A stretch of 29,376 nt of DNA. Source: a virus. The stretch covers positions 1 through 29,376 of IMG/VR virus record IMGVR_UViG_3300031857_024670; one strand, given 5' to 3'. Below the pieces are notes generated by a model. That model worked only from the letters and a program-made list of their open reading frames with translations, did not search any database and was not told where the DNA came from. This document shows, one piece after another, positions 1 to 7,874 of this stretch (positions are counted from its first letter, which is position 1; every line of letters starts with the position of its first letter). The position numbers were made by a program, and so were the translations under genes.

Positions 1-126
1 ATTAACGAGGAATACCAGGAAATAGAATTTGATTATCTAATGATTCCATCAAAAGACTTAGAAGAAGATGAAGAGATAATCTCTCATCCTAAGATAGCGA
101 TCTTGAACTTAATAAAAGAAGATTAG
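1..126 (+). CDS. 3' end of an unidentified plus-strand gene
   Basis: An open frame enters from the left edge and runs 41 codons to a TAG at 124-126. The visible C-terminus is acidic (runs of Glu and Asp) and ends in I-K-E-D. No start is visible and no domain can be recognised. Its stop overlaps by four bases the stop of the minus-strand gene at 123-767, so the two genes converge with no room for a separate terminator. Function unknown. Confidence 0.6.
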   Translation: MNEEYQEIEFDYLMIPSKDLEEDEEIISHPKIAILNLIKED

Positions 127-767
127 CGATTTAAGTCAGCTAAAAACTTATCCATTTCTTCTTTAGTTAATCCTAGTGGATTTTCAGCATCAGTTGGATT
201 TAGACCATACTCATCAGACTCTTCAGATCCTGTTCTACCAGAACCTTCATATCCTCTTAATCTAGCTTCAATTTCCTTAATATCAGATGTAGCTAAAGGT
301 AATCCTTTATCATCGTATGGGGTAGGATAATCAGTTTCATCCGTTCCTTCCGGATAAGTGTCTTCTGGATAGTCTTCAGGCATGAATCCTTCTTCTGGTT
401 CATCGTTTTCGTTTACAAAACGACTAAAAGAAACAACGTTCGTGTTTTCGTCTATTTCTCCAACCTCAACCGTTGGATATGCAGTCAAGTATGGATCAGG
501 ATAAGTAAAAGGTTTTTTACCTTCTTGTTTGTACACCAAGTCATGAGTCATTGCCTTATATGTAGAGTCCCATACTTTATGTGAGAATGCAGGATCGCGT
601 TCAACAGTTCTGCGATATTGAGCAAGCTTAGGGCTCTTATCTATTGACTTACCCTTAGCATCTCTTGAAGGAATAGCTGATTTAGGTCCTCCGAAGCCAG
701 GCTTCTTAAGGTCCATGTAATCTTCAAATCCCAATAAGTCTCTTCTGTGTGTGTTGAACATTTCCAT
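123..767 (-). CDS. Hypothetical acidic protein, 214 aa, in tail/virion operon
   Basis: I do not recognise this protein. It starts M-E-M-F-N-T-H-R-R-D-L-L-G-F-E-D-Y. Residues 1-95 are mixed charge with many Lys and Asp. Residues 100-200 are strongly acidic and rich in Glu, Asp, Pro, Tyr and Thr, so probably disordered, and the C-terminus is a short charged helix (L-T-K-E-E-M-D-K-F-L-A-D-L-N-R). There is no signal peptide or membrane segment. The start lies four bases after the stop of the gp19-like tail tube gene upstream on the same strand, so the two are probably co-transcribed and translationally coupled. A virion or tail-assembly role is inferred from position only. A second Met two codons later could also be the start. 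Confidence 0.75.
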   Translation of the reverse strand: MEMFNTHRRDLLGFEDYMDLKKPGFGGPKSAIPSRDAKGKSIDKSPKLAQYRRTVERDPAFSHKVWDSTYKAMTHDLVYKQEGKKPFTYPDPYLTAYPTVEVGEIDENTNVVSFSRFVNENDEPEEGFMPEDYPEDTYPEGTDETDYPTPYDDKGLPLATSDIKEIEARLRGYEGSGRTGSEESDEYGLNPTDAENPLGLTKEEMDKFLADLNR

Positions 768-771
768 ATTC

Positions 772-1347
772 TTATACGTTTATTTGTCCGATTCTAGTTT
801 CGATCCAGTAATCGGCTCTATACTTCATACTAAGTTCATATATTCCAGTCGCTGTGTAGTCCAGCTCCATTGACTTAAGTCCACCGTTTGGAATGATTGA
901 TGGAAACTTAAACTCTCTAAAGATCTCACCAGCCTTGTTAAAGATAACTACTGCACATTCACCTACGTAATTTCTTTTAAGACCTTGGGCACCGCTTTGT
1001 GGATTGTAAACTATATCGTTCCAAGCTCTTAAGATGTTGTAAACGTATGCGTCATTCTCCTCATTCAAGTTGACAGTAAAGCTAATGTCAATGTCCGCTG
1101 TAGTAGTGTCTGGAACCGATGCAGCAAAGCTACGCTTTGCGAACTTGTACTCTTGATCAACTAACTGACCTGCCGAATTAACATCAGGTAGACCCGATAT
1201 CTTAGTTACGTGTTCAACGAGTAAAGCAACGTTTGGTCCACTGACTACCGGTGGAGGCGTAAGAATTACTTCAAATTGGTTTTGGTAGATCGGTTCATAG
1301 TAATTAACCGCTGCCGTCGAGTTTGTCCAATACGGTAAACCTGCCAT
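772..1347 (-). CDS. T4 gp19-like tail tube protein
   Basis: The 191-aa product resembles contractile-tail tube subunits of the T4 gp19 family, which stack as hexamers to form the inner tube through which DNA passes. The fit rests on size (T4 gp19 is about 163 aa) and overall pattern: an early N-Q-F-E-V-I-L strand, a K-I-S-G-L-P element, a central D-I-D-I-S-F-T-V strand followed by an acidic helix (N-E-E-N-D-A-Y-V-Y-N-I-L), and a C-terminal Y-E-L-S-M-K-Y-R-A-D-Y-W-I-E strand that matches the shape of the gp19 ending ('...F-E-V-T-L-A-L-D-Y-W-E'). It is preceded by an ATAAATAA late-promoter-like element and followed at four bases by the 214-aa gene. I made this call from remembered family patterns, without an alignment. 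Confidence 0.7.
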   Translation of the reverse strand: MAGLPYWTNSTAAVNYYEPIYQNQFEVILTPPPVVSGPNVALLVEHVTKISGLPDVNSAGQLVDQEYKFAKRSFAASVPDTTTADIDISFTVNLNEENDAYVYNILRAWNDIVYNPQSGAQGLKRNYVGECAVVIFNKAGEIFREFKFPSIIPNGGLKSMELDYTATGIYELSMKYRADYWIETRIGQINV

Positions 1348-1367
1348 TTTGTGTAGATTATTTTTAG

Positions 1368-1375
1368 TTATTTAT
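1368..1375 (-). promoter_or_regulatory. Candidate late promoter element ATAAATAA
   Basis: Read on the minus strand, ATAAATAA lies 20 nt before the ATG of the tail tube gene, in the 44-nt gap after the 425-aa gene. It is one base off the T4 late promoter core TATAAATA, and the same 8-mer recurs 15-18 nt before three other minus-strand genes in this window. Promoter function is inferred. Confidence 0.45.
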
Positions 1376-1391
1376 TTTTCTTTCCAGTGAA

Positions 1392-2669
1392 TTATCCACC
1401 TTTTGTTTTTTCGCTAGGAGGAATTGCTTTTGCAATTTCAGTAGAAGTCTCTTCGTCTGATTCAGCTTCACCGCTTTCCTCTTCTCCTTCTTCTGGTTCA
1501 ATTACAGGAGTCGATCCTTTTTCCTTGAATATTTCGTCAAAATCAATTTCTGTTTTAAATCCTACTTGCGCTGATCTGTTATTGTAAGTATCGATCTTTG
1601 CAGAGTCTCCTGAGAATTCAAGATAAAGAGAAGGTAATAATGTTCTAAATATCAAGTCATTTGCGTTATCGATAGGATCATACATCATTGCCTTCGAGAT
1701 AGGTGGAACAGTTTCGTTGTCTATCGCCATTCCATCAAACGGAGCACCGCTTGCATAGATCTTAAATCCATTCCAAGAATTTATGGGCTGTCCGTCTAAA
1801 GTATCTACCATTCCAGTAGAAAGCTTTAAGGTACACGTAGGTCTTCCTGAGTCTACACTACTTGTTGATATCTCCCTAAGAACGACTCTTTTTGCTTCGA
1901 ATCGTATCTGTATAGTAGTTCCTTTAAAGTATTTGTCGTTTATCGCCTTTCTTTCTTCTGAAGTAGGTGGAACGTTAACTGGCTCTGGATTAGGATTCTC
2001 CTGTACTACAGGCGGTTTTTCTTCCTCTTCTGCAGTTTCTTCAGTGTTTTGGGATTCTCCATCAGTCGTCATTAGTTGTTGAGAACCTCCAGTGGTCGTT
2101 AGTTGTTGAGAACCTCCAGTAGTCGCCGGTAGGTTTGAAGAGTCAGCTTCATTCTTGGCTCCAGGTAAAGCTATCTGTTTTTGTCCTTGGCCAATTTCAC
2201 CAGCCACTGTTGAATCTTCGCTCGGCTTGTTCTTGTTCTTTGCTTCTTCAGCCTTTCTTAAAGCTTCAGTAAAATCGATGTTAGCTAGTTCATCTTCTTC
2301 TGGTGGAACTATGTCAGGAATTCCGCCTCCGATAGGGTCTTTTTGAGTAGACGCTATTCCGTTTATCTCATCAGCGTAGCCCTTAGAAAAAGCCATCTTA
2401 ATGTATTCAGTAGCAAGATCTAACTTTCTCTTGAATAGATTGACTTCACTAAGTACTACGTAATTTAGGGTAGCATAACCCTCCATGAATTTTAGGTCTG
2501 GATAAACGTCTACTTGATGTAGCTTTCCTTCTACCCAACGTTGATCATATTTAGCTTCGCCGTCAACTATTGACCATCTCATGTCATAACTTAAGATCGC
2601 TTGAAAAACAAAGCCGCCGTCTTTTATTTCTGAGGCGTCGTCATAAGAATTTTCAAATAGCTTATGCAT
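1392..2669 (-). CDS. Hypothetical virion-associated protein with low-complexity linker, 425 aa
   Basis: Not recognised. The N-terminal 110 residues look folded (mixed alpha/beta, aromatic rich: S-Y-D-M-R-W, V-D-V-Y-P-D-L-K-F). Residues about 115-245 are a long low-complexity linker rich in Glu, Gln, Thr, Ser, Asn and Pro, holding a tandem 9-residue repeat (T-T-G-G-S-Q-Q-L-T). Residues about 245-390 again look folded (K-G-T-T-I-Q-I-R-F-E-A-K-R-V-V-L). The last 35 are Glu/Ser rich. There is no signal peptide or membrane span. It overlaps the upstream 87-aa gene by eight bases and sits just before the tail tube gene, so a structural or assembly role is likely by context. A two-domain protein joined by a flexible tether is the most that can be said. 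Confidence 0.75.
   Translation of the reverse strand: MHKLFENSYDDASEIKDGGFVFQAILSYDMRWSIVDGEAKYDQRWVEGKLHQVDVYPDLKFMEGYATLNYVVLSEVNLFKRKLDLATEYIKMAFSKGYADEINGIASTQKDPIGGGIPDIVPPEEDELANIDFTEALRKAEEAKNKNKPSEDSTVAGEIGQGQKQIALPGAKNEADSSNLPATTGGSQQLTTTGGSQQLMTTDGESQNTEETAEEEEKPPVVQENPNPEPVNVPPTSEERKAINDKYFKGTTIQIRFEAKRVVLREISTSSVDSGRPTCTLKLSTGMVDTLDGQPINSWNGFKIYASGAPFDGMAIDNETVPPISKAMMYDPIDNANDLIFRTLLPSLYLEFSGDSAKIDTYNNRSAQVGFKTEIDFDEIFKEKGSTPVIEPEEGEEESGEAESDEETSTEIAKAIPPSEKTKGG
2072..2125 (-). repeat. 27-bp tandem repeat, two copies, in the 425-aa gene
   Basis: Two adjacent 27-bp copies (2072-2098 and 2099-2125) differ by a single base. They encode T-T-G-G-S-Q-Q-L-(T/M) twice in the disordered linker, and a degenerate third copy follows (T-T-D-G-E-S-Q). 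The unit is in frame, so copy number could vary without breaking the gene. Confidence 0.8.
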
Positions 2670-2925
2670 TTCGTTCTTTTCTGTCTCGGGTTCTTCTATA
2701 ATTCTTCCAGATCTCGTTATAGATGTTACACGAAGCTCCTAAGAAGTTAATGATTCCGACGTATTTTTTCTTGTCTTCACCATCCATGTTAGCAATCTTA
2801 ACACCCAATCGCTTGGCGTCGTTCACCGTCAACTCTTCGTCTTCGTCTTTTCCGACTAGCTTTTTGAGATCGCCCTTCTTTTCAAATAGAGCGTATTGTT
2901 CAAATCTTTCGATTGCTCTTTTCAT
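2662..2925 (-). CDS. Hypothetical charged helical protein, 87 aa
   Basis: Not recognised. The protein is highly charged, Lys/Glu/Asp rich and predicted by eye to be helical. It starts M-K-R-A-I-E-R-F-E-Q-Y and ends in a basic segment (R-R-T-R-D-R-K-E-R-N-A). The middle is acidic (G-K-D-E-D-E-E-L). One Cys is present and there is no membrane span. It begins 11 bases after the stop of the 75-aa gene and its end overlaps the 425-aa gene by eight bases, so it belongs to the same minus-strand operon. Small charged proteins beside structural genes are often assembly factors, but nothing in the sequence proves that here. Confidence 0.7.
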   Translation of the reverse strand: MKRAIERFEQYALFEKKGDLKKLVGKDEDEELTVNDAKRLGVKIANMDGEDKKKYVGIINFLGASCNIYNEIWKNYRRTRDRKERNA

Positions 2926-2936
2926 TTAAGGTTAAA

Positions 2937-3164
2937 TTATTTACCTACGATATTCTTCTTCTTAGCAGTTGCCATGTAAGATTTAGTGTACTTATCGATG
3001 TGAGGAGTACCTTTTCCTTTTACAGGACCTTCAACTAAACCTTGATTAAGTTTTGCAGAACCGTTTTTGTCATGAGCTGCAACGTTAGCTTTACCTCTAT
3101 AACCAGACTCTGCTCTTTTGAAAGCTGCCATGAACTGATTGTAATTCATAACTGGATTTGCCAT
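2937..3164 (-). CDS. Hypothetical small basic protein, 75 aa
   Basis: Not recognised. The protein is basic and rich in Lys, Gly, Ala and Asn (M-A-N-P-V-M-N-Y-N-Q-F-M-A-A-F at the start, A-K-K-K-N-I-V-G-K at the end). The Gly-rich centre probably lacks a stable fold. It is the first gene of the left minus-strand operon and has an ATAAATAA late-promoter-like element 18 nt before its ATG, so it is probably expressed late. The basic charge would suit nucleic-acid or scaffold binding, but this is only a guess. Confidence 0.65.
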   Translation of the reverse strand: MANPVMNYNQFMAAFKRAESGYRGKANVAAHDKNGSAKLNQGLVEGPVKGKGTPHIDKYTKSYMATAKKKNIVGK

Positions 3165-3182
3165 TGTATCTTAATTTTTTTA

Positions 3183-3190
3183 TTATTTAT
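3183..3190 (-). promoter_or_regulatory. Candidate late promoter element ATAAATAA
   Basis: On the minus strand ATAAATAA is followed by TAAAAAAA and lies 18 nt before the 75-aa gene, inside the 95-bp divergent gap between that gene and the DNA glycosylase gene. It is the same 8-mer as at 1368, 11440 and 15179. I could not identify a convincing plus-strand promoter in the rest of this gap. Confidence 0.45.
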
Positions 3191-3259
3191 CTTTTAATCT
3201 AAGCTTTTTTCCTGTAATTAAAAGTTTAAGTGTTAAAGAATTTTTAGTATTCTTATGTT

Positions 3260-4069
3260 ATGCCGGAATTAGCAGAAATACGAATAATGTCAGACTATAT
3301 AAATGATGTCTGCGATAACAAAGACTTTACTAGCATTTCTTTTTCTGAAAGTGCAGTTGCTAGGAAGCTAGGAATAGTTCAACCTTCAGACCTTCAGGTA
3401 TTTCGAATATCTGCGGAAGCCAGAGGAAAAGAACTGCTTCTTTCCATCATTCAAGGAGAAATCTTTATGAAGATGAGCTTCTCTATGGGAATGTCAGGTC
3501 ACTGGAAGTGGATTAATGCGGGTGAAGAGCCTCCAAAACACACGCACGTTAAGTTTAATGCAATTGGATTCTCATCGTTGTGTCTAGTCGATGTACGTAG
3601 ATTCGCAAAATGGAAGGTAGTTGAAAGTTGGTCTCAAAACAGAGGGCCTTGTCCTGTAGAAGAGCATGATTCTTTTTTAGAGAACATTAGTGATAACTTG
3701 AAAAGATCCGCATTTTCAAAACCAATATGTGAAGTGTTACTAGACCAAAGATATTTCAATGGAATAGGCAACTATCTTAGGGCAGAGATACTATATCGTG
3801 CCTCTCAAGATCCATTTGAGGAAGCTAGAAAGGCCTTAACTAAAAATCCATTGATCACCGAATTATGTAAAAGACTTCCTCTAGAAGCCTATCAATTAGG
3901 TGGAGGCCAGTTAAAGGATTGGGAGAGTCCATTTAAGATTCCAAGGTTTAGTTTTGGGCAGTGGATCCAATGTTATGGAAAGTCTCAAAAAAAGATAGAT
4001 GGGACTGGGCGAGCCATTTGGTATCACGATAGCCAATTAAAACCAAAAGCCGATCTCTTAGTTCTATAG
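3260..4069 (+). CDS. NEIL1-like Fpg/Nei DNA glycosylase with zincless finger
   Basis: This is a base-excision glycosylase/AP lyase of the Fpg/Nei family, which removes oxidised bases using the N-terminal proline. Visible features are the M-P-E-L start (Pro2, Glu3), A-R-G-K-E-L with the conserved Lys57, D-V-R-R-F at 111-115, and the H2TH DNA-binding helix segment around N-G-I-G-N-Y-L-R-A-E-I-L-Y-R (167-180). The C-terminus lacks the four Cys of the usual zinc finger; instead Q-C-Y-G-K then G-R-A-I-W-Y (250-255) retains the finger Arg251. This is the zincless-finger arrangement of animal NEIL1, and many blocks match human NEIL1 as I remember it (R-I-S-A-x-A-R-G-K-E-L, P-I-C-E-x-L-L-D-Q-R). The length, 269 aa, is typical of bacterial Fpg and shorter than NEIL1. 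It is the first gene of the plus-strand DNA block and probably repairs phage DNA. Confidence 0.92.
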   Translation: MPELAEIRIMSDYINDVCDNKDFTSISFSESAVARKLGIVQPSDLQVFRISAEARGKELLLSIIQGEIFMKMSFSMGMSGHWKWINAGEEPPKHTHVKFNAIGFSSLCLVDVRRFAKWKVVESWSQNRGPCPVEEHDSFLENISDNLKRSAFSKPICEVLLDQRYFNGIGNYLRAEILYRASQDPFEEARKALTKNPLITELCKRLPLEAYQLGGGQLKDWESPFKIPRFSFGQWIQCYGKSQKKIDGTGRAIWYHDSQLKPKADLLVL

Positions 4070-4089
4070 AAAGAATTAAATTAAACAAG

Positions 4090-4260
4090 ATGCGATTTAG
4101 ATTTCTAAAACCAAAGTTTAGTAAGAGGGAAGAGGAGATAGTGAAAGTATGTTGTGAAACGACTTTAAAGTCAATACTAAAAAGACAAAAAGAGGGAAAG
4201 ACTCAACCCATTGAAGATGAAGTTGCAGTTGATCTTAAAACGATCATAGAAAAGATATAG
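4090..4260 (+). CDS. Hypothetical small protein, 56 aa
   Basis: A short ORF fills the gap between the glycosylase and helicase genes. It starts with ATG at 4090 (M-R-F-R-F-L-K-P-K-F) and stops with TAG immediately before the helicase ATG at 4261. The product is charged, with a basic N-terminus, a Cys-Cys pair near residues 21-22 and an acidic then mixed C-terminal half ending T-I-I-E-K-I. The exact abutment of its stop with the next start supports it being a real, translationally coupled gene. No family recognised. Confidence 0.6.
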   Translation: MRFRFLKPKFSKREEEIVKVCCETTLKSILKRQKEGKTQPIEDEVAVDLKTIIEKI

Positions 4261-5862
4261 ATGGCAAATAGCGCAGAGATTGAACTTGAGTTTGAACCTA
4301 GAGAACAACAGGCTCAAATACTGGAATTCGTAAAAAACGAAATAGATTCCGGTAAGAAGTTCATAATGATCGATGCACCGACTGGTGTAGGTAAATCATA
4401 CGCAGCTGTCATGATCTCTGAATGGTATCGTAATGGGTTTGCTAAAAAGGCAAAGATCGATATCTTAACAAACACGAAATTACTGCAAGAACAATACATA
4501 AGAGACTTTCCGTTTGCAGCTAACCTTAAAGGCAAAAGTAATTATTGGTGTAGGACACACAGCATGAATTGTGGAGAAGCAACAGTATTGAATCAAGCAG
4601 CCAAATCAAGCTGCACCGCTTGTCCATATAAGGTAGCTCAAGGTAGATTCTTACGTAGCCCACTTAGCATCACAAACTTTCACCTGATCACGGCATATTC
4701 AATGTATTCGCCAGACATGTTGGCTGAACGTAAGTCTAGGCTCTTGATAATAGATGAGGCTCACTCTTTTGAAGAGACCTTTTGTGATTTCATCTCATCA
4801 GTATACTCAGAACGTTCTTTAAAGCTTCTTGAGATATGGAGAGACTGGATGGAGAAAGACCTAGAAAACATAACTTCTCTTAACGAGTTATCTGAGTATG
4901 TCGCTGATGTCCTAATTCCTTTGTTGGGAGATAGGGCTGAGGAACTCATAACTGAGGCAAAGGAGATAAGAAACAAAAAGAAGAAGCTTGAACTACTAAG
5001 AAAGGCAGACCATGCCGATAAGGCTCTTTGTAAGTTCGGCAGATTCGTAAAAGATAAAGAAAACTACGAGAGCAATTGGATCTTTGAAAAGGATCTCGAT
5101 CAGTTTGGTAAAATAAGGATCCTAGCGGAACCTATTTGGGGAAACATATATCTAAATGATCTATTTTGGAGAGAGTATGATCACGTGATTATGATGTCCG
5201 GTACCATTCTTGATCGGGACCTTTTCTCTTTTATTATGGGAATAGAAGGCGAAGACGTTAGTTATCTAAGCCTTCCTTGCCCTTTTAAACCTGAGAAAAG
5301 ACCAGTCATCTATGCAAAATTCGGCAAGATGTCTTATTACAATAAGAAGGACACCTTCAGTAGAGCAGTTCCAATCATAGACGTGATTCTTAAGAAAAAT
5401 TATCAGGTGAAAGGAATAATACACACGTCTACCTATGAATTCAGTAACTGGATAAAGTCCTCAATTGAAGATGCTAGGTTGATATTCCACGATTCTTCCA
5501 CTAGGGAAGCTTCTTTAGAAAAACACCTAAAGTCTGAAAAAAGCACAGTGCTGGTCTCACCGTCTATGATTAATGGAATAGACTTAAAGGACGATTTTTC
5601 TAGGTTCCAAGTGATTCTTAAGGTTCCTTTTCCGAACCTCATGAGTAAAAAGATAAAAAAGAGGCTTGAAACTCGTCCAGAATGGTACAATTGGAAGGCC
5701 CTGATCGACATTTTACAGGCTTATGGTAGATCAATAAGAAACGAGGAAGATTGGGCAGAGACCTACATTCTTGACGAATGTTTTGATCAGATCCTACAGA
5801 CCACTGACGTTCCTACCTATTTTAAAGAGGCACTAAAGATAAAAAAATTAGCGAAAAAGTAA
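4261..5862 (+). CDS. DinG/XPD-type superfamily 2 DNA helicase with Fe-S cluster
   Basis: The 533-aa product is an ATP-dependent helicase of the XPD/DinG (Rad3-like) group. Walker A is A-P-T-G-V-G-K-S at 39-46 and the DEAH box is at 165-168 (I-I-D-E-A-H). Between them lie four cysteines, C97, C104, C118 and C121, with the spacing expected for the 4Fe-4S cluster that marks this group. Motif III-like S-G-T-I-L follows around 315, and motif VI is Q-A-Y-G-R-S-I-R-N at 486-494 with both arginines. XPD/DinG enzymes unwind 5'-3' and can process R-loops and displaced strands; that polarity is family knowledge. It abuts the 56-aa gene upstream and shares one base (TAATG) with the topoisomerase large subunit downstream, suggesting co-expression in replication or recombination. 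Confidence 0.93.
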   Translation: MANSAEIELEFEPREQQAQILEFVKNEIDSGKKFIMIDAPTGVGKSYAAVMISEWYRNGFAKKAKIDILTNTKLLQEQYIRDFPFAANLKGKSNYWCRTHSMNCGEATVLNQAAKSSCTACPYKVAQGRFLRSPLSITNFHLITAYSMYSPDMLAERKSRLLIIDEAHSFEETFCDFISSVYSERSLKLLEIWRDWMEKDLENITSLNELSEYVADVLIPLLGDRAEELITEAKEIRNKKKKLELLRKADHADKALCKFGRFVKDKENYESNWIFEKDLDQFGKIRILAEPIWGNIYLNDLFWREYDHVIMMSGTILDRDLFSFIMGIEGEDVSYLSLPCPFKPEKRPVIYAKFGKMSYYNKKDTFSRAVPIIDVILKKNYQVKGIIHTSTYEFSNWIKSSIEDARLIFHDSSTREASLEKHLKSEKSTVLVSPSMINGIDLKDDFSRFQVILKVPFPNLMSKKIKKRLETRPEWYNWKALIDILQAYGRSIRNEEDWAETYILDECFDQILQTTDVPTYFKEALKIKKLAKK

Positions 5863-7733
5863 TGGCTAAAAAATCAATAGAAAGCAAGTATCAAAAACTA
5901 ACAGACACAGAACACGTTCTTCTTAGACCGTCCATGTATATTGGATCTGTTGCGATTCATACTGGTGATCAATACCTATATGATGGCGAAAAGGTGACGA
6001 TTGAAGAAGTTCACTACAATCCAGGATTCATTAAGATCTTTGATGAGATCGTTTCAAACTCAGTGGATGAACACAGAAGAAATCCCAAGTTAAACGAGAT
6101 CAGAGTCACAATAAACCTAGACACAAATGGAATAATCGTTTGGGACAATGGTGGTATCCCAGTAGAGAAGCACCCAGTCCACAAAGAATGGATTCCAGAA
6201 ATGATTTTCTCTAACCTAAAGGCCGGTTCAAACTTCGATGACACTGAGCAACGAACGGTTGCTGGAACAAACGGTGTCGGTTCCACATTAACTAACATAT
6301 TTAGCAAGACTTTCTCAATATCTACCTGTGACGGCACCAATCGATTTGAACAGACCTTCACAAATAACATGAGCAAACGGTCTACTGCTAAGATCAATCC
6401 TGCAAAAAGAGGATTTACTGAAATCGAGTTCTTTCCAGACCTAGAAAGATTCAAGATGAAGAAAATCGATGAAAAATCGTTTCAAATACTCTTTAAGAGA
6501 TGCTTAGACCTAGTCGCATGTAACAATAGACTTACCTTAAAGCTGACCAAGATAAAAGACGGTCAAAAAAAGGACTTTGTGCTTAAGTTTAAGAGCTTTG
6601 ATGAATACATCAAGCTTTATGCAGATGAGTACTTCTTTGAAGAGACTAAAAACTGGAAGATAGGTTTTGCTAAGTCAGAAAATGGCTTTCAAAACGTAAG
6701 TTTCGTCAATTCTGTTCACACTAAAGATGGCGGAACTCACGTAGAATACATCACAAATCAACTCATAGCTCAGCTAAGAGAGATGATTAAGAAAAAGCAC
6801 AGAGTTGAGGTAAAACCTAGCGATATTCGTAACCATCTCTATGTCTTTATCGATTCTACCATCATAAATTCCTTCTTTAGCTCACAGACAAAAGAAAAAC
6901 TGATAACTGAAGTAAAAGATTTCGGCACTAGACATGAGGTTACTGATAAGTTAGCCAAACTTGTGTTCAAGTCCGAAATAATTCAGTCAGTCTTAGACTG
7001 GGTTGAGAAAAAAGCCCTAGCCCAAGAACGAGCTGAGCTTAGAAAGCTAAATAGTAACCTAGACAAGACCAAGATTCCCAAACTAATCGATGCCCAACGA
7101 AAGGGCGATCGCGGAGTCTGTGTTTTAGGAATATATGAAGGTCTTTCTGCTCTTTCTGCAGTTCGTAAGTTTAGAGACACACAAACGGTTGGTGCTTTTC
7201 CACTAAAGGGTAAGTTTATCAACGTTAGTGAGATGAAAAGCTCCGAAATCATCAAAAACGATGAGGCCGTTCAGTTAATGGCTTCACTAGGCTTGAAACT
7301 AGGCGAAGAACCAAACAGTTTACGATATGGAAGGATCTATATCTACACAGATGCTGATCCAGACGGTAATTCGATCGCTTCTCTTCTCATAAACTTCTTC
7401 GATAGGTATTGGCCTGAGCTCTTTGATCAGGGTAGAGTCTATAAGGTGATGACTCCGTTAGTTGTTGCCAAAAAAGGCACGAAGGCACTTAATTTTTACA
7501 CAAACGATGAGTTTGAAAAGTGGAGTAAAAAGAACCAAGTAAGCTCTTGGGAAATAGAATACAAAAAGGGACTTGCTGCGTTAGAGGATAGCGAATACGA
7601 AGAGATAATCAAGAATCCATACTTAGTACAGCTAAAGAACGACAAAGACTATAAAGAATCACTACAGGCCTGGTTCGGAGGAGATTCTAAACCTAGAAAG
7701 GAGAGGATCTTAGCAAATAATGAAGATGAATGA
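5862..7733 (+). CDS. DNA topoisomerase II large subunit (T4 gp39-like)
   Basis: This 623-aa protein combines the ATPase and TOPRIM regions of a type IIA topoisomerase. The GHKL ATPase motifs are D-E-I-V-S-N (Glu62, Asn66), D-N-G-G-I-P (95-100) and G-T-N-G-V-G-S-T (135-142). The TOPRIM metal site is Glu426 (Y-E-G-L-S-A) and D-A-D-P-D-G (497-502), followed by a Y-K-K-G-L-A segment near 567. Together with the small subunit at 8195-9553 it would pass one duplex through another, needed for replication. In T4 itself this polypeptide is split into gp39 and gp60; here it is one uninterrupted frame, as in many T4 relatives. It is shorter than bacterial GyrB/ParE C-terminally. The ATG shares its A with the helicase stop, and its own stop overlaps the 36-aa membrane protein gene (ATGA). 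Confidence 0.95.
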   Translation: MAKKSIESKYQKLTDTEHVLLRPSMYIGSVAIHTGDQYLYDGEKVTIEEVHYNPGFIKIFDEIVSNSVDEHRRNPKLNEIRVTINLDTNGIIVWDNGGIPVEKHPVHKEWIPEMIFSNLKAGSNFDDTEQRTVAGTNGVGSTLTNIFSKTFSISTCDGTNRFEQTFTNNMSKRSTAKINPAKRGFTEIEFFPDLERFKMKKIDEKSFQILFKRCLDLVACNNRLTLKLTKIKDGQKKDFVLKFKSFDEYIKLYADEYFFEETKNWKIGFAKSENGFQNVSFVNSVHTKDGGTHVEYITNQLIAQLREMIKKKHRVEVKPSDIRNHLYVFIDSTIINSFFSSQTKEKLITEVKDFGTRHEVTDKLAKLVFKSEIIQSVLDWVEKKALAQERAELRKLNSNLDKTKIPKLIDAQRKGDRGVCVLGIYEGLSALSAVRKFRDTQTVGAFPLKGKFINVSEMKSSEIIKNDEAVQLMASLGLKLGEEPNSLRYGRIYIYTDADPDGNSIASLLINFFDRYWPELFDQGRVYKVMTPLVVAKKGTKALNFYTNDEFEKWSKKNQVSSWEIEYKKGLAALEDSEYEEIIKNPYLVQLKNDKDYKESLQAWFGGDSKPRKERILANNEDE

Positions 7734-7840
7734 AGTATTACAACGAACACCAACGTGCTCCAAAGTTTATAGCGATTTGGCTGATCGGAATAATAGGCAT
7801 CGTTTCCATAGTTTGGTGGTTAGTTAGAACTTTTTTATGA
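7730..7840 (+). CDS. Small single-span membrane protein, 36 aa
   Basis: The ATG at 7730 overlaps the topoisomerase stop in an ATGA, and the frame runs 36 codons to TGA at 7838-7840. The product has a charged N-terminus (M-K-Y-Y-N-E-H-Q-R-A-P-K) and then about 22 hydrophobic residues rich in Ile, Val and Trp (from F-I-A-I-W-L-I-G), ending R-T-F-L. This is a textbook single membrane span with the basic end predicted inside. Function unknown. The four-base overlap and strong hydrophobic pattern support a real gene despite its size. Confidence 0.6.
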   Translation: MKYYNEHQRAPKFIAIWLIGIIGIVSIVWWLVRTFL

Positions 7841-7874
7841 TTTCAGAGTAGAACATAAAAAATAACCTAAATTT

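Noticed and set aside
1387-2346. Plus-strand ORFs opposite the 425-aa gene, Ser-rich
   Set aside because: They mirror the Glu-rich minus-strand codons (Glu read backwards gives Ser/Phe), have no leader or neighbours on that strand, and no domain.
3165-3259. Plus-strand promoter for the glycosylase in the divergent gap
   Set aside because: AT-rich DNA offers many weak matches; no clear -10/-35 or Bacteroidota TAnnTTTG element could be chosen.
5433-7255. Several minus-strand ORFs of 90-146 codons opposite the helicase and topoisomerase genes
   Set aside because: They lie wholly within strongly conserved plus-strand genes, and their sequences are Ser/Phe/Leu-rich shadows without motifs.
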